DNA of 64,000 bases from Duganella flavida (GCF_009857445.1 NZ_WWCN01000001.1:186001-250000); one strand, 5' to 3'. Shown: positions 16,120 through 25,333, numbered from the stretch's first letter. Notes: generated from the sequence alone by a model not told the origin. A program made the numbers and translations.

Positions 16120-17279
16120 GCGTATTTCTCCACTGCGAACACCCGTATCAATAATTTGTAAAACACAAACGCAATCTCGTAGCCGATACGCTTCACGTAG
16201 CCCACGTGCTCGAAGTCGTCGTAGGTGATGACCTTGCCATCAGCGATGGCGTCCTCGATGTGGCGGCGCAGGCTTTGCGCAAAGGCCGCGTCCTTGATCA
16301 CCACATTGGCTTCCTGGTTGAGGAACAGGCTCAGGCCGTCCACATTGCTGGAGCCGACCGTGGCCCAGTCGTCATCGATTACCGCCACCTTGGCGTGCAA
16401 TTGCGTCTTGTGATATTCCACCACTTTGACGCCGGCTGCAAGCAGCTTGGGGTAGAACGAATGCGCCACCGCATCCTGCAGCCAGATCTCGCCTACGCCG
16501 ATCAGCAACACCACCTCGATGCCACGCTCGGCCGCCGCCGCCAGCGCGCGGCGGAACTTGCGGCCGGGTGCAAAGTAAGGATTAGCCAGCAGCACAGTCT
16601 TGCGCGCGCGGCCCAGCGCTTGCAGGTAGGCGCGCTGGATGGTGCGGCGATTGCGCAGGTTATCGCGCACCACAAAGCCAGCCTGCACGGCATGCTGGGC
16701 GGCGATCCTCTCCACCTTGCGCATGTCGCGGTACAGGCCGATCCGCTTGATCAGGCTGAGCTTGCCGAGGCGACGCCACTGCGTCACTGCTTCTAGCTGG
16801 ATATCGGCCACCAACGGACCGCGCACTTGCACCGCGAAATCCCAGCGCGGCGCCGACAGCGCCCGGCTGTGATCATAATCGCAGAACATATCGTCGTTGA
16901 TGTTGATGCCGCCGACGTAAGCCACATTGCGGTCAACCACGCAAATCTTGCGGTGCGTGCGCGTGACGCCGCGCTTGAACCACGGATTGAACATGCGGTG
17001 CTCGACGCCGCCAGCCACCAGCTGCTCGTGCATGGCGTTGACCTGGCGGCGGCCGGTGCCCCACCAGTCGGTAATCATGCGCACCTGCACGCCGCGCTGG
17101 GCCGCATTGATCAAGGCAGCCAGCACTTTCTGGCCAGTGTCGTCGCCGGCAAAGATGTAGGTTTCGAAATAGACTTCATACTGCGCGCCGTCGATAGCGG
17201 TGATCAGCGCCGGAAAGTAATCGGTGCCGGTATGCAGCAGCTTGACGTCGTTATCGGCTAAAAAATTAACAGTACGCAT
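16116..17279 (-). CDS. clsB: Cardiolipin synthase-like phospholipase D family protein
   Basis: 387 aa with two HKD motifs: THRKICVVDRNVAYVGGINI in the first half and LHAKVAVIDDDWATVGSSNVD in the second. No N-terminal membrane helices are present, which fits ClsB rather than ClsA. It would make cardiolipin from phosphatidylglycerol (and phosphatidylethanolamine). In E. coli and many proteobacteria the EEP nuclease gene lies immediately upstream; here an oppositely oriented binding-protein gene separates them. Confidence 0.92.
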   Translation of the reverse strand: MRTVNFLADNDVKLLHTGTDYFPALITAIDGAQYEVYFETYIFAGDDTGQKVLAALINAAQRGVQVRMITDWWGTGRRQVNAMHEQLVAGGVEHRMFNPWFKRGVTRTHRKICVVDRNVAYVGGININDDMFCDYDHSRALSAPRWDFAVQVRGPLVADIQLEAVTQWRRLGKLSLIKRIGLYRDMRKVERIAAQHAVQAGFVVRDNLRNRRTIQRAYLQALGRARKTVLLANPYFAPGRKFRRALAAAAERGIEVVLLIGVGEIWLQDAVAHSFYPKLLAAGVKVVEYHKTQLHAKVAVIDDDWATVGSSNVDGLSLFLNQEANVVIKDAAFAQSLRRHIEDAIADGKVITYDDFEHVGYVKRIGYEIAFVFYKLLIRVFAVEKYA

Positions 17280-17332
17280 TACCTGATTTTAACCTCGGGT
17301 GGTGAAATAAGGCGCATCCTAGGAAACAAGTC

Positions 17333-17338
17333 TATAAT
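17333..17338 (+). promoter_or_regulatory. Consensus -10 element before the substrate-binding protein gene
   Basis: TATAAT 30 bases before the ATG at 17368, in the gap divergent from clsB. No good -35 hexamer is visible at normal spacing, so it may depend on an activator. Confidence 0.4.
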
Positions 17339-17367
17339 TAAAAGCAACTCTGCTCGGAGCGCTACGC

Positions 17368-18174
17368 ATGGGATTACGATTCCTGTCCTGCTGCCTGATG
17401 ATGGCATCGCTGGCGCCCAGCCTGCTGGCGGCGGCCGAACCGGCTGGCTGCCCTAAGGTGGTGCTGTCCGCCGATCCCGACTACCCGCCCCTGCACTGGT
17501 ACGACGGCAAGGAGCTGCGCGGTCCCAGCATTGAACTGGCCACCCGCATTCTCAGCGACCTGCAAATCCCCTACGAAGTGCGCTACGTCGGCCCGTGGAA
17601 ACGGGTGCTGGCCAATGCCGCCGCCGGCAAAATCGATCTGGTCGCCACCCTGAAAATCCAACCCGAGCGCGAGCGTTACCTGGAGTTCGTGCGCACGCCG
17701 GCGTTTCCCAATCCAGTGGCGGTGTTCGTCGATCGCGAACGCGCCTTCATCTTCAACAGCTGGGGCGACCTGGCCCAGCACCGTGGTGGCATCTCGCTCG
17801 GCAATACCTTCGGCGCGGAGTTCGCGCAGTACGCCGCCAGCCATTTGCAACTGGAAGAAGCCGGCACCGCCGATACCAATTTTCGCAAGCTGGGCCTGGG
17901 CCGGATTGATTATTTCGTGGTCGGCCTGTTCACCGGCGAAAGCTATCTAACGCGCCACAAACTCGGCACCCGCTTCATGGCGATGCGCCCCTTCCTGACG
18001 GAAGACAAAAATTATTTTGCCTTCACCAAGGCCAGTCCCTGCGCCAAATACCACGATGCCTTCGAGGCCAGGCTTAAAGAGCTGGTGGCCAACAAGACCA
18101 ATATCGCCATGCTGGGCGCCAGTCTGCAAGGCTTCGACATCAAGCTCGATAGCACAACCTTGAGCCGCAAGTAA
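17368..18174 (+). CDS. Periplasmic amino-acid-type substrate-binding protein (SBP_bac_3-like)
   Basis: 268 aa. Signal peptide (MGLRFLSCC...LLAAAEP) followed by the start of a type 2 periplasmic binding fold (VVLSADPDYPPLHWYDG, ELRGPSIELATRILSDL) and a second lobe from about 110. No permease or ATPase is adjacent, so it may be an orphan receptor rather than a transporter subunit, as is common for this family in Oxalobacteraceae. GGAG lies upstream of the ATG. It is convergent with the EEP nuclease gene, with the stop codons directly adjoining. Confidence 0.87.
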   Translation: MGLRFLSCCLMMASLAPSLLAAAEPAGCPKVVLSADPDYPPLHWYDGKELRGPSIELATRILSDLQIPYEVRYVGPWKRVLANAAAGKIDLVATLKIQPERERYLEFVRTPAFPNPVAVFVDRERAFIFNSWGDLAQHRGGISLGNTFGAEFAQYAASHLQLEEAGTADTNFRKLGLGRIDYFVVGLFTGESYLTRHKLGTRFMAMRPFLTEDKNYFAFTKASPCAKYHDAFEARLKELVANKTNIAMLGASLQGFDIKLDSTTLSRK

Positions 18175-18990
18175 TTACGCCAGCGTCAGGCTGGCTACAA
18201 TCGGCGCATGGTCGGACAGCTTGGCCCACAGGCTGCCATGCATCACCTCTGCCGTTTCGACCTTGAAACCGCGCACGTAGATGCGATCAAGGCGGAAGAA
18301 CGGCAGGCCAGCCGGGAAGGTGCGCGCCGGCGCCATGCCGCTGTTGCGGCGCAGCTTGCGCAGGATGTCATCCAGTGCCGAATTGCCGCCGAGTTCATCG
18401 AAGGCTTCCACCACGCCCAGCGCATTGCGCAATTCTTCGCTGAGGGTGTTGCGCCAGTCGTTGAAATCGCCGGCGATGACCACCGGCTCGCCATTGGGCG
18501 CGGACTCGCGCACGGCCGCGATCAGCGCTTGCGTCTGGCGCCGGCGGCTGCCCTCGAACAGGCCCAGATGGACCACATAACAATGCACCGGCCCGCTCGG
18601 CGTGTGCAGCACACAGTGCAGGATGCCGCGCTGTTCGTAGGCGTGATCGGAGACATCGTGGTTGGCCTGGTTGGCGATGGGGAAAGCGCTCAGCAGCGCG
18701 TTGCCATGGTGGCCGTGGTCATAAATTGCGTTCATGCCGTAGGCCGCGTGCAGGTGGCGCGACTCGCCGGCGAAAAACTCATGCTGCGCCGCAGCAGGCC
18801 AATGCTTGTGGCCGAGCTGCTCAGCGCCGTACTTGGCGGCTTTAAGGTCGTGCTTGCCCTGCACCTCTTGCAAAAAAACCACATCGGCATCGAACATGCC
18901 GATGGCCTGTTTCAGCGCCAGCACGCGCGGCTCGGCGCGGATGGCGGAAACGCCCTTGTGGATGTTGTAGGTAGCGACACGGAGTTTCAT
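18175..18990 (-). CDS. Endonuclease/exonuclease/phosphatase (EEP) family hydrolase
   Basis: 271 aa. All EEP motifs are visible: RVATYNIHKG at the N-terminus, VVFLQEVQG, VIAGDFNDW and the terminal LSDHAPIVASL. These residues bind Mg2+ and hydrolyse phosphodiesters; members of the YbhP group are conserved beside clsB, suggesting a membrane-lipid or nucleotide phosphodiester substrate (inference). No signal peptide is seen. Confidence 0.92.
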   Translation of the reverse strand: MKLRVATYNIHKGVSAIRAEPRVLALKQAIGMFDADVVFLQEVQGKHDLKAAKYGAEQLGHKHWPAAAQHEFFAGESRHLHAAYGMNAIYDHGHHGNALLSAFPIANQANHDVSDHAYEQRGILHCVLHTPSGPVHCYVVHLGLFEGSRRRQTQALIAAVRESAPNGEPVVIAGDFNDWRNTLSEELRNALGVVEAFDELGGNSALDDILRKLRRNSGMAPARTFPAGLPFFRLDRIYVRGFKVETAEVMHGSLWAKLSDHAPIVASLTLA

Positions 18991-19050
18991 GAGGGCTATT
19001 TTAATCCCGAGACCGCCAATGCGGTGTGCGGCCTCGCACGTAAGCGCGGC

Positions 19051-20994
19051 TTATCCCAACATGACGCCGTGACCGCTGGCATGGCTGACGCCGACGATTT
19101 CCGCATGGGTAGCGCTGACCATTTGAGAGACGGTGCTGTACACCGTGCTTTCGTAGGTCAGCAGGCTGGTGCTCTGCGTCACCACATCAAGCATGGCGCG
19201 CGCAGTCGCCGCCGCCGCGAAACCGGAGTAGCCGGCGATCTCGGCCGGCTGGTCCAGCAGTGCGGTGAAATTGGCCGCCACCGTCACCCGGTTGGCCACC
19301 AGCGCGGCGTCGATCTTGCCCTGGTCGGAGGTGTTGGCCTCGGCGCCGCCGACGATGTTCATCGCCGCCAGGCTGCGCGGCACGCCGCCGCTGTCCAGCG
19401 CGTTGACCCAGAAGTTCAGGCCATCGCCTTCAGGCGGCGTGCGGCCCAGCAGGTGGACGAAAATGGAGACCACAAAATCATGATTGCTGGTGCCCTTGTA
19501 CAGCACCGCCGATTCCTCGCTGTTGCCGAAACTGTCGACCAGCTGCTTAACGGCGGTATTGGTCTGGTAGGCCACCACGATGCCATCGGCGGTAGTGGGC
19601 GCGCCGGCCGCGCTGAGCTGGGCCACCATATTGGCCAGGCCGTTGGCGTCGGCCGGCCGGCCAAAGTAGGCCACATAGAACTTCTGTGCCAGTTGCACAT
19701 ACTGCGCCTGCGTCGGGTCCTCGGCCAAGCTGTTGACGTTAAGCGCCATCGTGCCGTCGGCAAACGCCAGGCGCTCGATACTGGTCAGGGTATCCTTCTG
19801 CGCTGGATTGCTGTTCAGCGTGACGGTGTAGCCGGTGCTGGTGGCGGCAATACTGTAGGCGCTGAAATTGCCGGTGTAGACCGCAGTGTCGATGCCACCG
19901 CCGCCATCCAGCACATTGCTGCCGCCATTGCCCTGCAGGTGGTTGGCGACGCCGTTGCCGAGCAGCGTATCGTTGCCGCTGCCGCCGATGGCGTTTTCAA
20001 TCACCACGCCAAACGCGATACCGAGGTCGTTGGTGCCGTCGTAGGTGCCGACCGGCGGCGGGGTCGAGCCCCAGTCAATATCGGTGCGCACATCCGACGG
20101 GATGTGGATGGACGAATAATGGCCGGGCGTCAGGTCGATCACGCAGCCATTGCTGAAATTGGCCACCGAGATGGTGTCGTTGCCGCCCGCATCCCAGATG
20201 GTGCGCAGGAACGGCGTGTGCGGATCGAAGGTATAGGTGTTGTTGCCGCTGTTGTAGCTGGTGTTGACGCCGTACAGGTACTGGATGGCGGCGATGTCGT
20301 ACACCATCGGCGTATCTGGCACGATGTAGTACGCCTCCCAGGAATAGCCATGCCCGGTGTCGGTGATGCTGACGTACTTACTGTTGGGCGCATCGTCGTA
20401 GGCCATGATCGAGTACTGGCGGTTGGCGTGCGCCATGTCCACTGTGCCATCCTCGAACGGGTGCTTGAGGCCAAGCGCATGGCCCAGTTCATGGATCAGC
20501 GACATGTAATTGTACGAACCCGACGCCCAGTCGGTACTGGTCACCGCCGTGCTGATCCAGACATCACCGCCGGACGGGTAATAACTATCCGGGAACGAAG
20601 CCCAGCCCCAGGCCGCGCCGCCGTCGCTGACGCTATTCGAGGCCGAGGTAAAGGCCAGACGGATATCGCCCACCGAGGTGGGGGTGTCCTGCACCTGCTG
20701 CGGCGTGATATTGGCGACATTGGCCCAGGCTTGCAGCGCACTTTGCGCCGCCGTCTGCTGGACCGCATTCAGGCCGTAATGCTGGGCCGCATTGGCTTCG
20801 TCGAGATCCGAGTAGACGCCGCCGGGACCAGTGTACACGGCGTTGCTGCTGGTGGTCCACGGGAAGCTATAGGAGATGGAGACGCCGGTGCCGGCCGCAC
20901 CACCCCACTTGGTGCCGCCCAGCAGCGCGTCTATGGTCTGCTGGCCAGTATTGCTGACGTCGCTGGCATGGCTGGTGGTGCTGGGACTAGGCAT
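19051..20994 (-). CDS. Serralysin-like M10 metalloprotease with RTX and DUF4214 regions
   Basis: 647 aa, no N-terminal signal peptide. Catalytic zinc site HELGHALGLKH (His168, Glu169, His172, His178) and Met-turn SIMAYDD (Met197) place it in the M10B clan. RTX-like Gly/Asp repeats (GGSGNDTLLGNG, LQGNGGSNVLDGGGG) at about 335-375 bind calcium and, with the uncleaved N-terminus, fit type I secretion. A DUF4214 region (about 440-570) follows, a domain often seen in S-layer or adhesion-type secreted proteins. GGAG stands 8 bases before the ATG. It lies between nudB and the EEP nuclease, which normally adjoin. No type I exporter is in the window. Confidence 0.92.
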   Translation of the reverse strand: MPSPSTTSHASDVSNTGQQTIDALLGGTKWGGAAGTGVSISYSFPWTTSSNAVYTGPGGVYSDLDEANAAQHYGLNAVQQTAAQSALQAWANVANITPQQVQDTPTSVGDIRLAFTSASNSVSDGGAAWGWASFPDSYYPSGGDVWISTAVTSTDWASGSYNYMSLIHELGHALGLKHPFEDGTVDMAHANRQYSIMAYDDAPNSKYVSITDTGHGYSWEAYYIVPDTPMVYDIAAIQYLYGVNTSYNSGNNTYTFDPHTPFLRTIWDAGGNDTISVANFSNGCVIDLTPGHYSSIHIPSDVRTDIDWGSTPPPVGTYDGTNDLGIAFGVVIENAIGGSGNDTLLGNGVANHLQGNGGSNVLDGGGGIDTAVYTGNFSAYSIAATSTGYTVTLNSNPAQKDTLTSIERLAFADGTMALNVNSLAEDPTQAQYVQLAQKFYVAYFGRPADANGLANMVAQLSAAGAPTTADGIVVAYQTNTAVKQLVDSFGNSEESAVLYKGTSNHDFVVSIFVHLLGRTPPEGDGLNFWVNALDSGGVPRSLAAMNIVGGAEANTSDQGKIDAALVANRVTVAANFTALLDQPAEIAGYSGFAAAATARAMLDVVTQSTSLLTYESTVYSTVSQMVSATHAEIVGVSHASGHGVMLG

Positions 20995-21178
20995 ATCAAA
21001 ACTCCATCAAAAACAATCAGGCTGACTTCATCGCTGATGATACTCGTATCCTGGTTGACTGCATTCAATAAATCTTTGGCTGCTGCCACCCTAAAAGCGG
21101 GTGTAGCCATGCCCTTTTGAGCGAAAGCCAATGTAGCTGGTGAAACGAAACATTACCAGAAAAGTAATTATCAATCCA

Positions 21179-21643
21179 TTAAATAGCAGAAAGCTGCGCC
21201 GGCAGCTGGAGGATGGCTTCGGCGTTGGAGGAAGAGAAGCATTTGTCTGCCGCTTCCAGGTGCGGCAGCCAGGCGTGGTTGAGGTGCTCGCGCGGGCTCA
21301 GGGTGATGGCGATGTCGCGCGGAACTTCGACGCTGAAGACGTGCTCGGTGTTTTCCGTCACGCCCGGCGCGTAGCGATGACGCCACACCGGATAGATGGT
21401 GTAGATATTGGACAAATGCCAGTCGCGCAGCACGATGTGCTCGCCATCGGCAACGATGCCGGTTTCTTCGAACAGCTCGCGGGCGGCGGTTTGCAGCAAG
21501 GGCTCGTCGACCGCGTCCAGCGAGCCGGTCACCGACTGCCAGAAGCCTGGCTTGTCGGCACGCTCGATCAGCAGCACTTGCAGGTCGGCGGTATGGATCA
21601 CCACCAGCACCGATTCAGGAATCTTGTAAGGCTTCATAGGCAT
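21179..21643 (-). CDS. nudB: Dihydroneopterin triphosphate diphosphatase (Nudix)
   Basis: 154 aa. Nudix box G-S-L-D-...-REL-FEETGI in the N-terminal half; it has six rather than five residues between the Gly and the first Glu. It removes pyrophosphate from dihydroneopterin triphosphate in folate synthesis; its place directly after aspS is the usual neighbourhood. The ATG at 21643 is close to the aspS terminator hairpin, so some transcription may come through it. A second ATG two codons later is possible. Confidence 0.9.
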   Translation of the reverse strand: MPMKPYKIPESVLVVIHTADLQVLLIERADKPGFWQSVTGSLDAVDEPLLQTAARELFEETGIVADGEHIVLRDWHLSNIYTIYPVWRHRYAPGVTENTEHVFSVEVPRDIAITLSPREHLNHAWLPHLEAADKCFSSSNAEAILQLPAQLSAI

Positions 21644-21646
21644 AAA

Positions 21647-21670
21647 AAAAGGGCGCCGAAGCGCCCTTTT
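21647..21670 (-). terminator. Terminator of aspS with UUCG tetraloop
   Basis: On the minus strand: AAAAGGGCGC, loop TTCG, GCGCCCTTTT followed by more T. The C(UUCG)G loop is an exceptionally stable RNA tetraloop. It lies between the aspS stop (21681) and the nudB start. Confidence 0.85.
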
Positions 21671-21680
21671 ACGATATTAC

Positions 21681-23489
21681 TTAGCCAGCTACTTTTGGCT
21701 CGGCTGCACGCAGACGGATGTGCAGTTCTTTCAGCTGCTTCTCGTCCACTTCCGACGGCGCGTGGGTGAGCAGATCCTGGGCACGCTGGGTTTTCGGGAA
21801 GGCGATCACGTCACGGATCGAATCGGACTTGGTCATCAGGGTCACGATACGGTCCAGGCCGAATGCCAGGCCACCGTGCGGAGGCGCGCCATATTGCAGC
21901 GCGTCCAGCAGGAAGCCGAACTTCAGGCGGGCTTCGTCAGCGTCGATCTTCAGCGCGCGGAACACTTTCGACTGCACTTCTTCGCGGTGGATACGGATCG
22001 AACCGCCGCCCAGTTCCCAGCCGTTCAGCACCATGTCGTAGGCCTTGGCGATGCAGGCGCCCGGATTGGTTTCCAGCCAGTCTTCGTGGCCGTCTTTTGG
22101 CGCGGTGAACGGGTGGTGGGTCGCGGTCCAGCGGTCGCCTTCTTCGTCGTATTCGAACATCGGGAAGTCGATCACCCACAGCGGCGCCCAGACGTCGTCG
22201 AACAGGCCGGCGGCTTTGCCGAACTCCGAGTGGCCGATCTTCACGCGCAGCGCGCCGATGGCATCGTTCACTACCTTGGCTTTGTCTGCGCCGAAGAAGA
22301 TCAGGTCGCCGTCTTCTGCGCCGGTCAGTTCCAGCACTTTGGCCAGGGCGGCGTCGTGCAGGTTTTTCACGATCGGCGACTGCAGGCCATCACGGCCTTT
22401 GGCTTTCTCGTTGACCTTGATGTAAGCCAGGCCCTTGGCGCCGTAAATGGCAACGAACTGGGTGTAGGCGTCGATTTCCGAACGCGGCATGTCGGCGCCC
22501 TTCGGTACGCGCAGGCCCACAACACGGCCGTTAGGCAGGTTGGCGGCGCCCGAGAATACTTTGAAGTCGACGTCTTTCATGACTTCGGTCAGTTCGGTGA
22601 ACTGCAGCTTGACGCGCATGTCCGGCTTGTCCGAACCGTAGCTGCCCATGGCTTCGGCGAAGTCCATCACCGGGAAGGGGTTAGGCAGGTCAACGTCCAT
22701 GGTGTTCTTGAACGTTTTGCGGATCATGTCTTCGAACAGATCGCGGATTTCCTGCTCGTTCAGGAACGAGGTTTCGCAGTCGATCTGGGTGAATTCCGGC
22801 TGACGGTCAGCGCGCAAGTCTTCGTCGCGGAAGCACTTGGTGATTTGGTAGTAACGGTCGAAGTTAGCCACCATCAGCAGCTGTTTGAACAGCTGTGGCG
22901 ATTGCGGCAGCGCGAAGAAGCTACCGGCGTTGACACGTGATGGCACCAGATAGTCGCGCGCGCCTTCCGGGGTCGACTTGGTCAGCATCGGGGTTTCGAT
23001 GTCGATGAAGCCCAGTTCGTCCAGGTACTTACGCACTTCCATCGTCACTTTGTAGCGCAGGCGCAGGTTGTTCTGCATCTGTGGACGACGCAGGTCCAGC
23101 ACGCGGTGGGTCAGACGGGTGGTTTCCGACAGGTTGTCGTCATCCAGCTGGAACGGTACGGCCACCGAGGCGTTCAGCACTTCCAGTTCCGAGCAGACCA
23201 CTTCGATCTTGCCCGATTTCAGGTTGTTGTTGACGGTGCCGGCCAGACGGTCTTTCACCACACCGGTCACGCGCAGGCAGAACTCGTTACGCACGGCTTC
23301 GGCGACTTTGAACACTTCCGCCTGTTCCGGATTGCACACCACCTGCACCAGGCCTTCGCGGTCGCGCAGGTCGATGAAGATCACGCCACCGTGGTCGCGG
23401 CGACGATGCACCCAGCCGCACAGGCTGACGGTTTGGCCAAGCAGCGCTTCAGTGGTGAGGCCGCAGTAGTGAGTACGCATTGAGGACAT
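21681..23489 (-). CDS. aspS: Aspartyl-tRNA synthetase
   Basis: 602 aa, bacterial-type class II synthetase. The N-terminal anticodon-binding OB fold ([21 protein letters not shown]) is followed by the catalytic core with motif 2 ([18 protein letters not shown]) and motif 3 ([13 protein letters not shown]), with the GAD insertion in the middle. It charges tRNA-Asp. Whether it is discriminating or also charges tRNA-Asn cannot be judged here. The ATG at 23489 has GAGAA upstream; a second ATG three codons in has none. Usual neighbours: fmdB and DUF502 before, nudB after. Confidence 0.97.
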   Translation of the reverse strand: MSSMRTHYCGLTTEALLGQTVSLCGWVHRRRDHGGVIFIDLRDREGLVQVVCNPEQAEVFKVAEAVRNEFCLRVTGVVKDRLAGTVNNNLKSGKIEVVCSELEVLNASVAVPFQLDDDNLSETTRLTHRVLDLRRPQMQNNLRLRYKVTMEVRKYLDELGFIDIETPMLTKSTPEGARDYLVPSRVNAGSFFALPQSPQLFKQLLMVANFDRYYQITKCFRDEDLRADRQPEFTQIDCETSFLNEQEIRDLFEDMIRKTFKNTMDVDLPNPFPVMDFAEAMGSYGSDKPDMRVKLQFTELTEVMKDVDFKVFSGAANLPNGRVVGLRVPKGADMPRSEIDAYTQFVAIYGAKGLAYIKVNEKAKGRDGLQSPIVKNLHDAALAKVLELTGAEDGDLIFFGADKAKVVNDAIGALRVKIGHSEFGKAAGLFDDVWAPLWVIDFPMFEYDEEGDRWTATHHPFTAPKDGHEDWLETNPGACIAKAYDMVLNGWELGGGSIRIHREEVQSKVFRALKIDADEARLKFGFLLDALQYGAPPHGGLAFGLDRIVTLMTKSDSIRDVIAFPKTQRAQDLLTHAPSEVDEKQLKELHIRLRAAEPKVAG

Positions 23490-23531
23490 GTTTATTTCTC
23501 GGTTCAGGTTAGGTTACTCAGTTAATCTTGC

Positions 23532-24161
23532 TTAGTTCAGCTTTGCTTCGTCGACGATGATGGCTTTGGGCGCATCTTCCGGCGCCACCACACCCATCGA
23601 CACAATGTACTTCAGGGCCGCATCGACCGACATGTCGAGCTCGACCACATCCTTTTTCGCCATCATCAGGAAAAAGCCCGAGGTTGGATTTGGCGTGGTC
23701 GGGATATATACGCTGACGTAATCACCGACCAGGTGGTTCTTCACATCCCCGCCCGGCGTGCCGGTCAGGAAGGCGATGGTCCACGAATTCTGGTGCGGAT
23801 ACGGGATCAGCACCGCTTTGCGGAAGGCATTGCCGGACGACGAGAACAGCGTGTCCGACACTTGCTTGACGCTTGAATACAGCGAGCTGACCACCGGAAT
23901 CCGGGTCAGCAGTTTTTCCCACAGCTTGACCACGTAATTGCCGACCAGGTTGTTGGTCAGCAGGCCGGTCAGGAACACGATGACGATGGTCAGCAAAGTG
24001 CCCAGGCCGGGAATGTCAAAACCGATCAGGGTCCGTGGCTGCCAGCGCTCCGGCACAAACAGCAGCGACTGGTCCATGGTGCTGATCACCAGGTTCAGCA
24101 CCCAGGCGGTAATCGCCAGCGGCACCAGGATCAGCAGGCCGGTAATGAAGTATTTACGCAT
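23532..24161 (-). CDS. DUF502 membrane protein
   Basis: 209 aa from the ATG at 24161. The open frame extends 48 codons further as an Arg/Pro-rich stretch that is not protein-like; it is antisense to the FmdB low-complexity tail. Two N-terminal transmembrane helices (ITGLLILVPLAITAWVLNLV and LLTIVIVFLTGLLTNNLVG), then a soluble domain with IPVVSSLYSSVKQVSD and the VSVYIPTTPNPTSGFF motif diagnostic of DUF502. The function is unknown; it is regularly linked to fmdB and aspS. Confidence 0.92.
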   Translation of the reverse strand: MRKYFITGLLILVPLAITAWVLNLVISTMDQSLLFVPERWQPRTLIGFDIPGLGTLLTIVIVFLTGLLTNNLVGNYVVKLWEKLLTRIPVVSSLYSSVKQVSDTLFSSSGNAFRKAVLIPYPHQNSWTIAFLTGTPGGDVKNHLVGDYVSVYIPTTPNPTSGFFLMMAKKDVVELDMSVDAALKYIVSMGVVAPEDAPKAIIVDEAKLN

Positions 24162-24189
24162 CGAAGTCCTTGGTGGTGGATGGATCGCT

Positions 24190-24480
24190 TCAGTTGTCGC
24201 TGGAGCCGCCCGACGGGGTTGGCGTCGGCGTCGGCGTCGCTGCAGGGGCCGCCTCCGTCTTGGCCGGCCCGGTGGCCGTGCCAGTGGCTGGCGGCGTGCC
24301 GCCACGGAAATCGGTCACATACCAGCCCGAGCCTTTAAGCTGGAACCCGGCGGCGGTCAGCTGCTTCTTAAACGACTCCTTGCCACATTCCGGGCAAACA
24401 GTCAGCTGCGGGTCAGACATCTTCTGCAAGACGTCCTTGGCAAAACCGCATGACTCGCAGCGATACGCGTAGATCGGCAT
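24190..24480 (-). CDS. FmdB-family zinc-ribbon protein
   Basis: 96 aa. A CxxC...CxxC zinc ribbon forms the N-terminus (YAYRCESCGFAKDVLQ and TVCPECGKESFKKQL), followed by the typical GSGWYVTDF. The C-terminal third is a low-complexity Pro/Ala/Thr tail. FmdB was named for formamidase regulation, but most homologues are uncharacterised. GGAG precedes the ATG, and it heads the fmdB-DUF502-aspS-nudB run. Confidence 0.92.
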   Translation of the reverse strand: MPIYAYRCESCGFAKDVLQKMSDPQLTVCPECGKESFKKQLTAAGFQLKGSGWYVTDFRGGTPPATGTATGPAKTEAAPAATPTPTPTPSGGSSDN

Positions 24481-24547
24481 TACTTACTCCGCAAAAATCA
24501 TCAAAACCCTGAATTATAAAGCTTTTTGCACCGCGCTAGCCTGTTTC

Positions 24548-24567
24548 CTGCGACCAAGGCGTCGCAG
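24548..24567. other. Hairpin in the gap upstream of fmdB
   Basis: Seven-base arms CTGCGAC (24548-24554) and GTCGCAG (24561-24567) with a 6-base loop. The 24481-24721 gap is AT-richer than its surroundings and must hold the promoters of fmdB (minus) and of the small secreted gene (plus); I see no convincing -35/-10 pair. Confidence 0.25.
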
Positions 24568-24721
24568 TAATCGATTTCATTGAGAAAATCTATTCGCACA
24601 TTGTTCACGGGCATGATTTAATACTATCCAACAAGCGCAGATTTCCCAATCCCTGAATCGCCGCCTCGTTAGCTGTCCCCGAACGACGACGCTCCAACTC
24701 TTTGATTCTTAGGGAAAAATC

Positions 24722-24928
24722 ATGAAGAAATATCTGTATGCAGGACTCTTGACCGCTTGCCTCGCCGCCCCGGCATTTGCTGCCGCGAACAAACTTGTCC
24801 CACAATCACCAGAAGAACCGTTGCACCGCCGCGCCGTTTTCCTGTGCATGGTGGTAGTCGTAGGTTTAGAGGCCTACAAGCGCCGACCGCGCCTGCCGCG
24901 CCGCGACTTGCCAACCTATCACGATTAA
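24722..24928 (+). CDS. Small exported protein with PEP-CTERM-like architecture
   Basis: 68 aa. A clear signal peptide (MKKYLYAGLLTACLAAPAFA-A), then a short linker SPEEPLHR, a hydrophobic segment AVFLCMVVVVGLEAY and a basic end KRRPRLPRR. This order (proline/glutamate, helix, basic tail) recalls the tripartite exosortase signal on a minimal protein, though the motif is not canonical. AGGGAAAA lies before the ATG. No homologue recognised. The gene next to it has the same design. Confidence 0.55.
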   Translation: MKKYLYAGLLTACLAAPAFAAANKLVPQSPEEPLHRRAVFLCMVVVVGLEAYKRRPRLPRRDLPTYHD

Positions 24929-24949
24929 CCAACACTTAGCGGGGTTGCC

Positions 24950-25333
24950 ATGAAACGGCTTACTTCCCTCGTTCTCCTGTCTGCTGCGCTGGGCGCCGGT
25001 CCAGCATCGGCCATGCGGGCCCACGATATTGTCGATGCCGGCCAGCGCGGCAAAATCACGCTGGCGTCGGAACTGCCACCGGCGGCGGTCATCGTGCCGC
25101 AGGCGCTGGATGCCCGTGCCGCCCCGGCCGCCGGCGACGAAGCACAATTGCCGACGCCGGAACAACAAGCCAAGGCCAGCGCGGAAACGCCAGTGGTTAG
25201 TGCCGTGCCGGAGCCGTCCGGTCTGACCATGCTGGCTTGCGGCGCGCTATTGCTGCTGTTCGCGCCCTACGGCCGTGACGATGACGACAAAATCATGCCG
25301 GAACTGACCGAGCGCCCCGACTCCAGCCTATAA
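24950..25333 (+). CDS. Small exported protein with VPEPSG C-terminal signal
   Basis: 127 aa. Signal peptide (MKRLTSLVLLSAALGAGPASA), an Ala/Pro-rich mature part of about 70 residues, then VPEPSGLTMLACGALLLLF, a PEP-CTERM-like motif and helix. Unusually the helix is followed by an acidic GRDDDD stretch instead of the Arg-rich cluster, and a 15-residue tail. GGGG precedes the ATG. It is 21 bases after the previous small gene and its last six bases overlap the convergent methyltransferase gene. No function recognised. Confidence 0.6.
   Translation: MKRLTSLVLLSAALGAGPASAMRAHDIVDAGQRGKITLASELPPAAVIVPQALDARAAPAAGDEAQLPTPEQQAKASAETPVVSAVPEPSGLTMLACGALLLLFAPYGRDDDDKIMPELTERPDSSL

Noticed and set aside
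18208-21120. 970-codon plus-strand frame
   Set aside because: Antisense to the EEP nuclease and serralysin genes, which have clear catalytic motifs; no protein-like features.
21179-21643. NudB as a generic MutT
   Set aside because: The Nudix box spacing and the position after aspS favour dihydroneopterin triphosphate diphosphatase.
24162-24305. N-terminal extension of the DUF502 gene
   Set aside because: The Arg/Pro run is antisense to the FmdB tail; the family start is the ATG at 24161.
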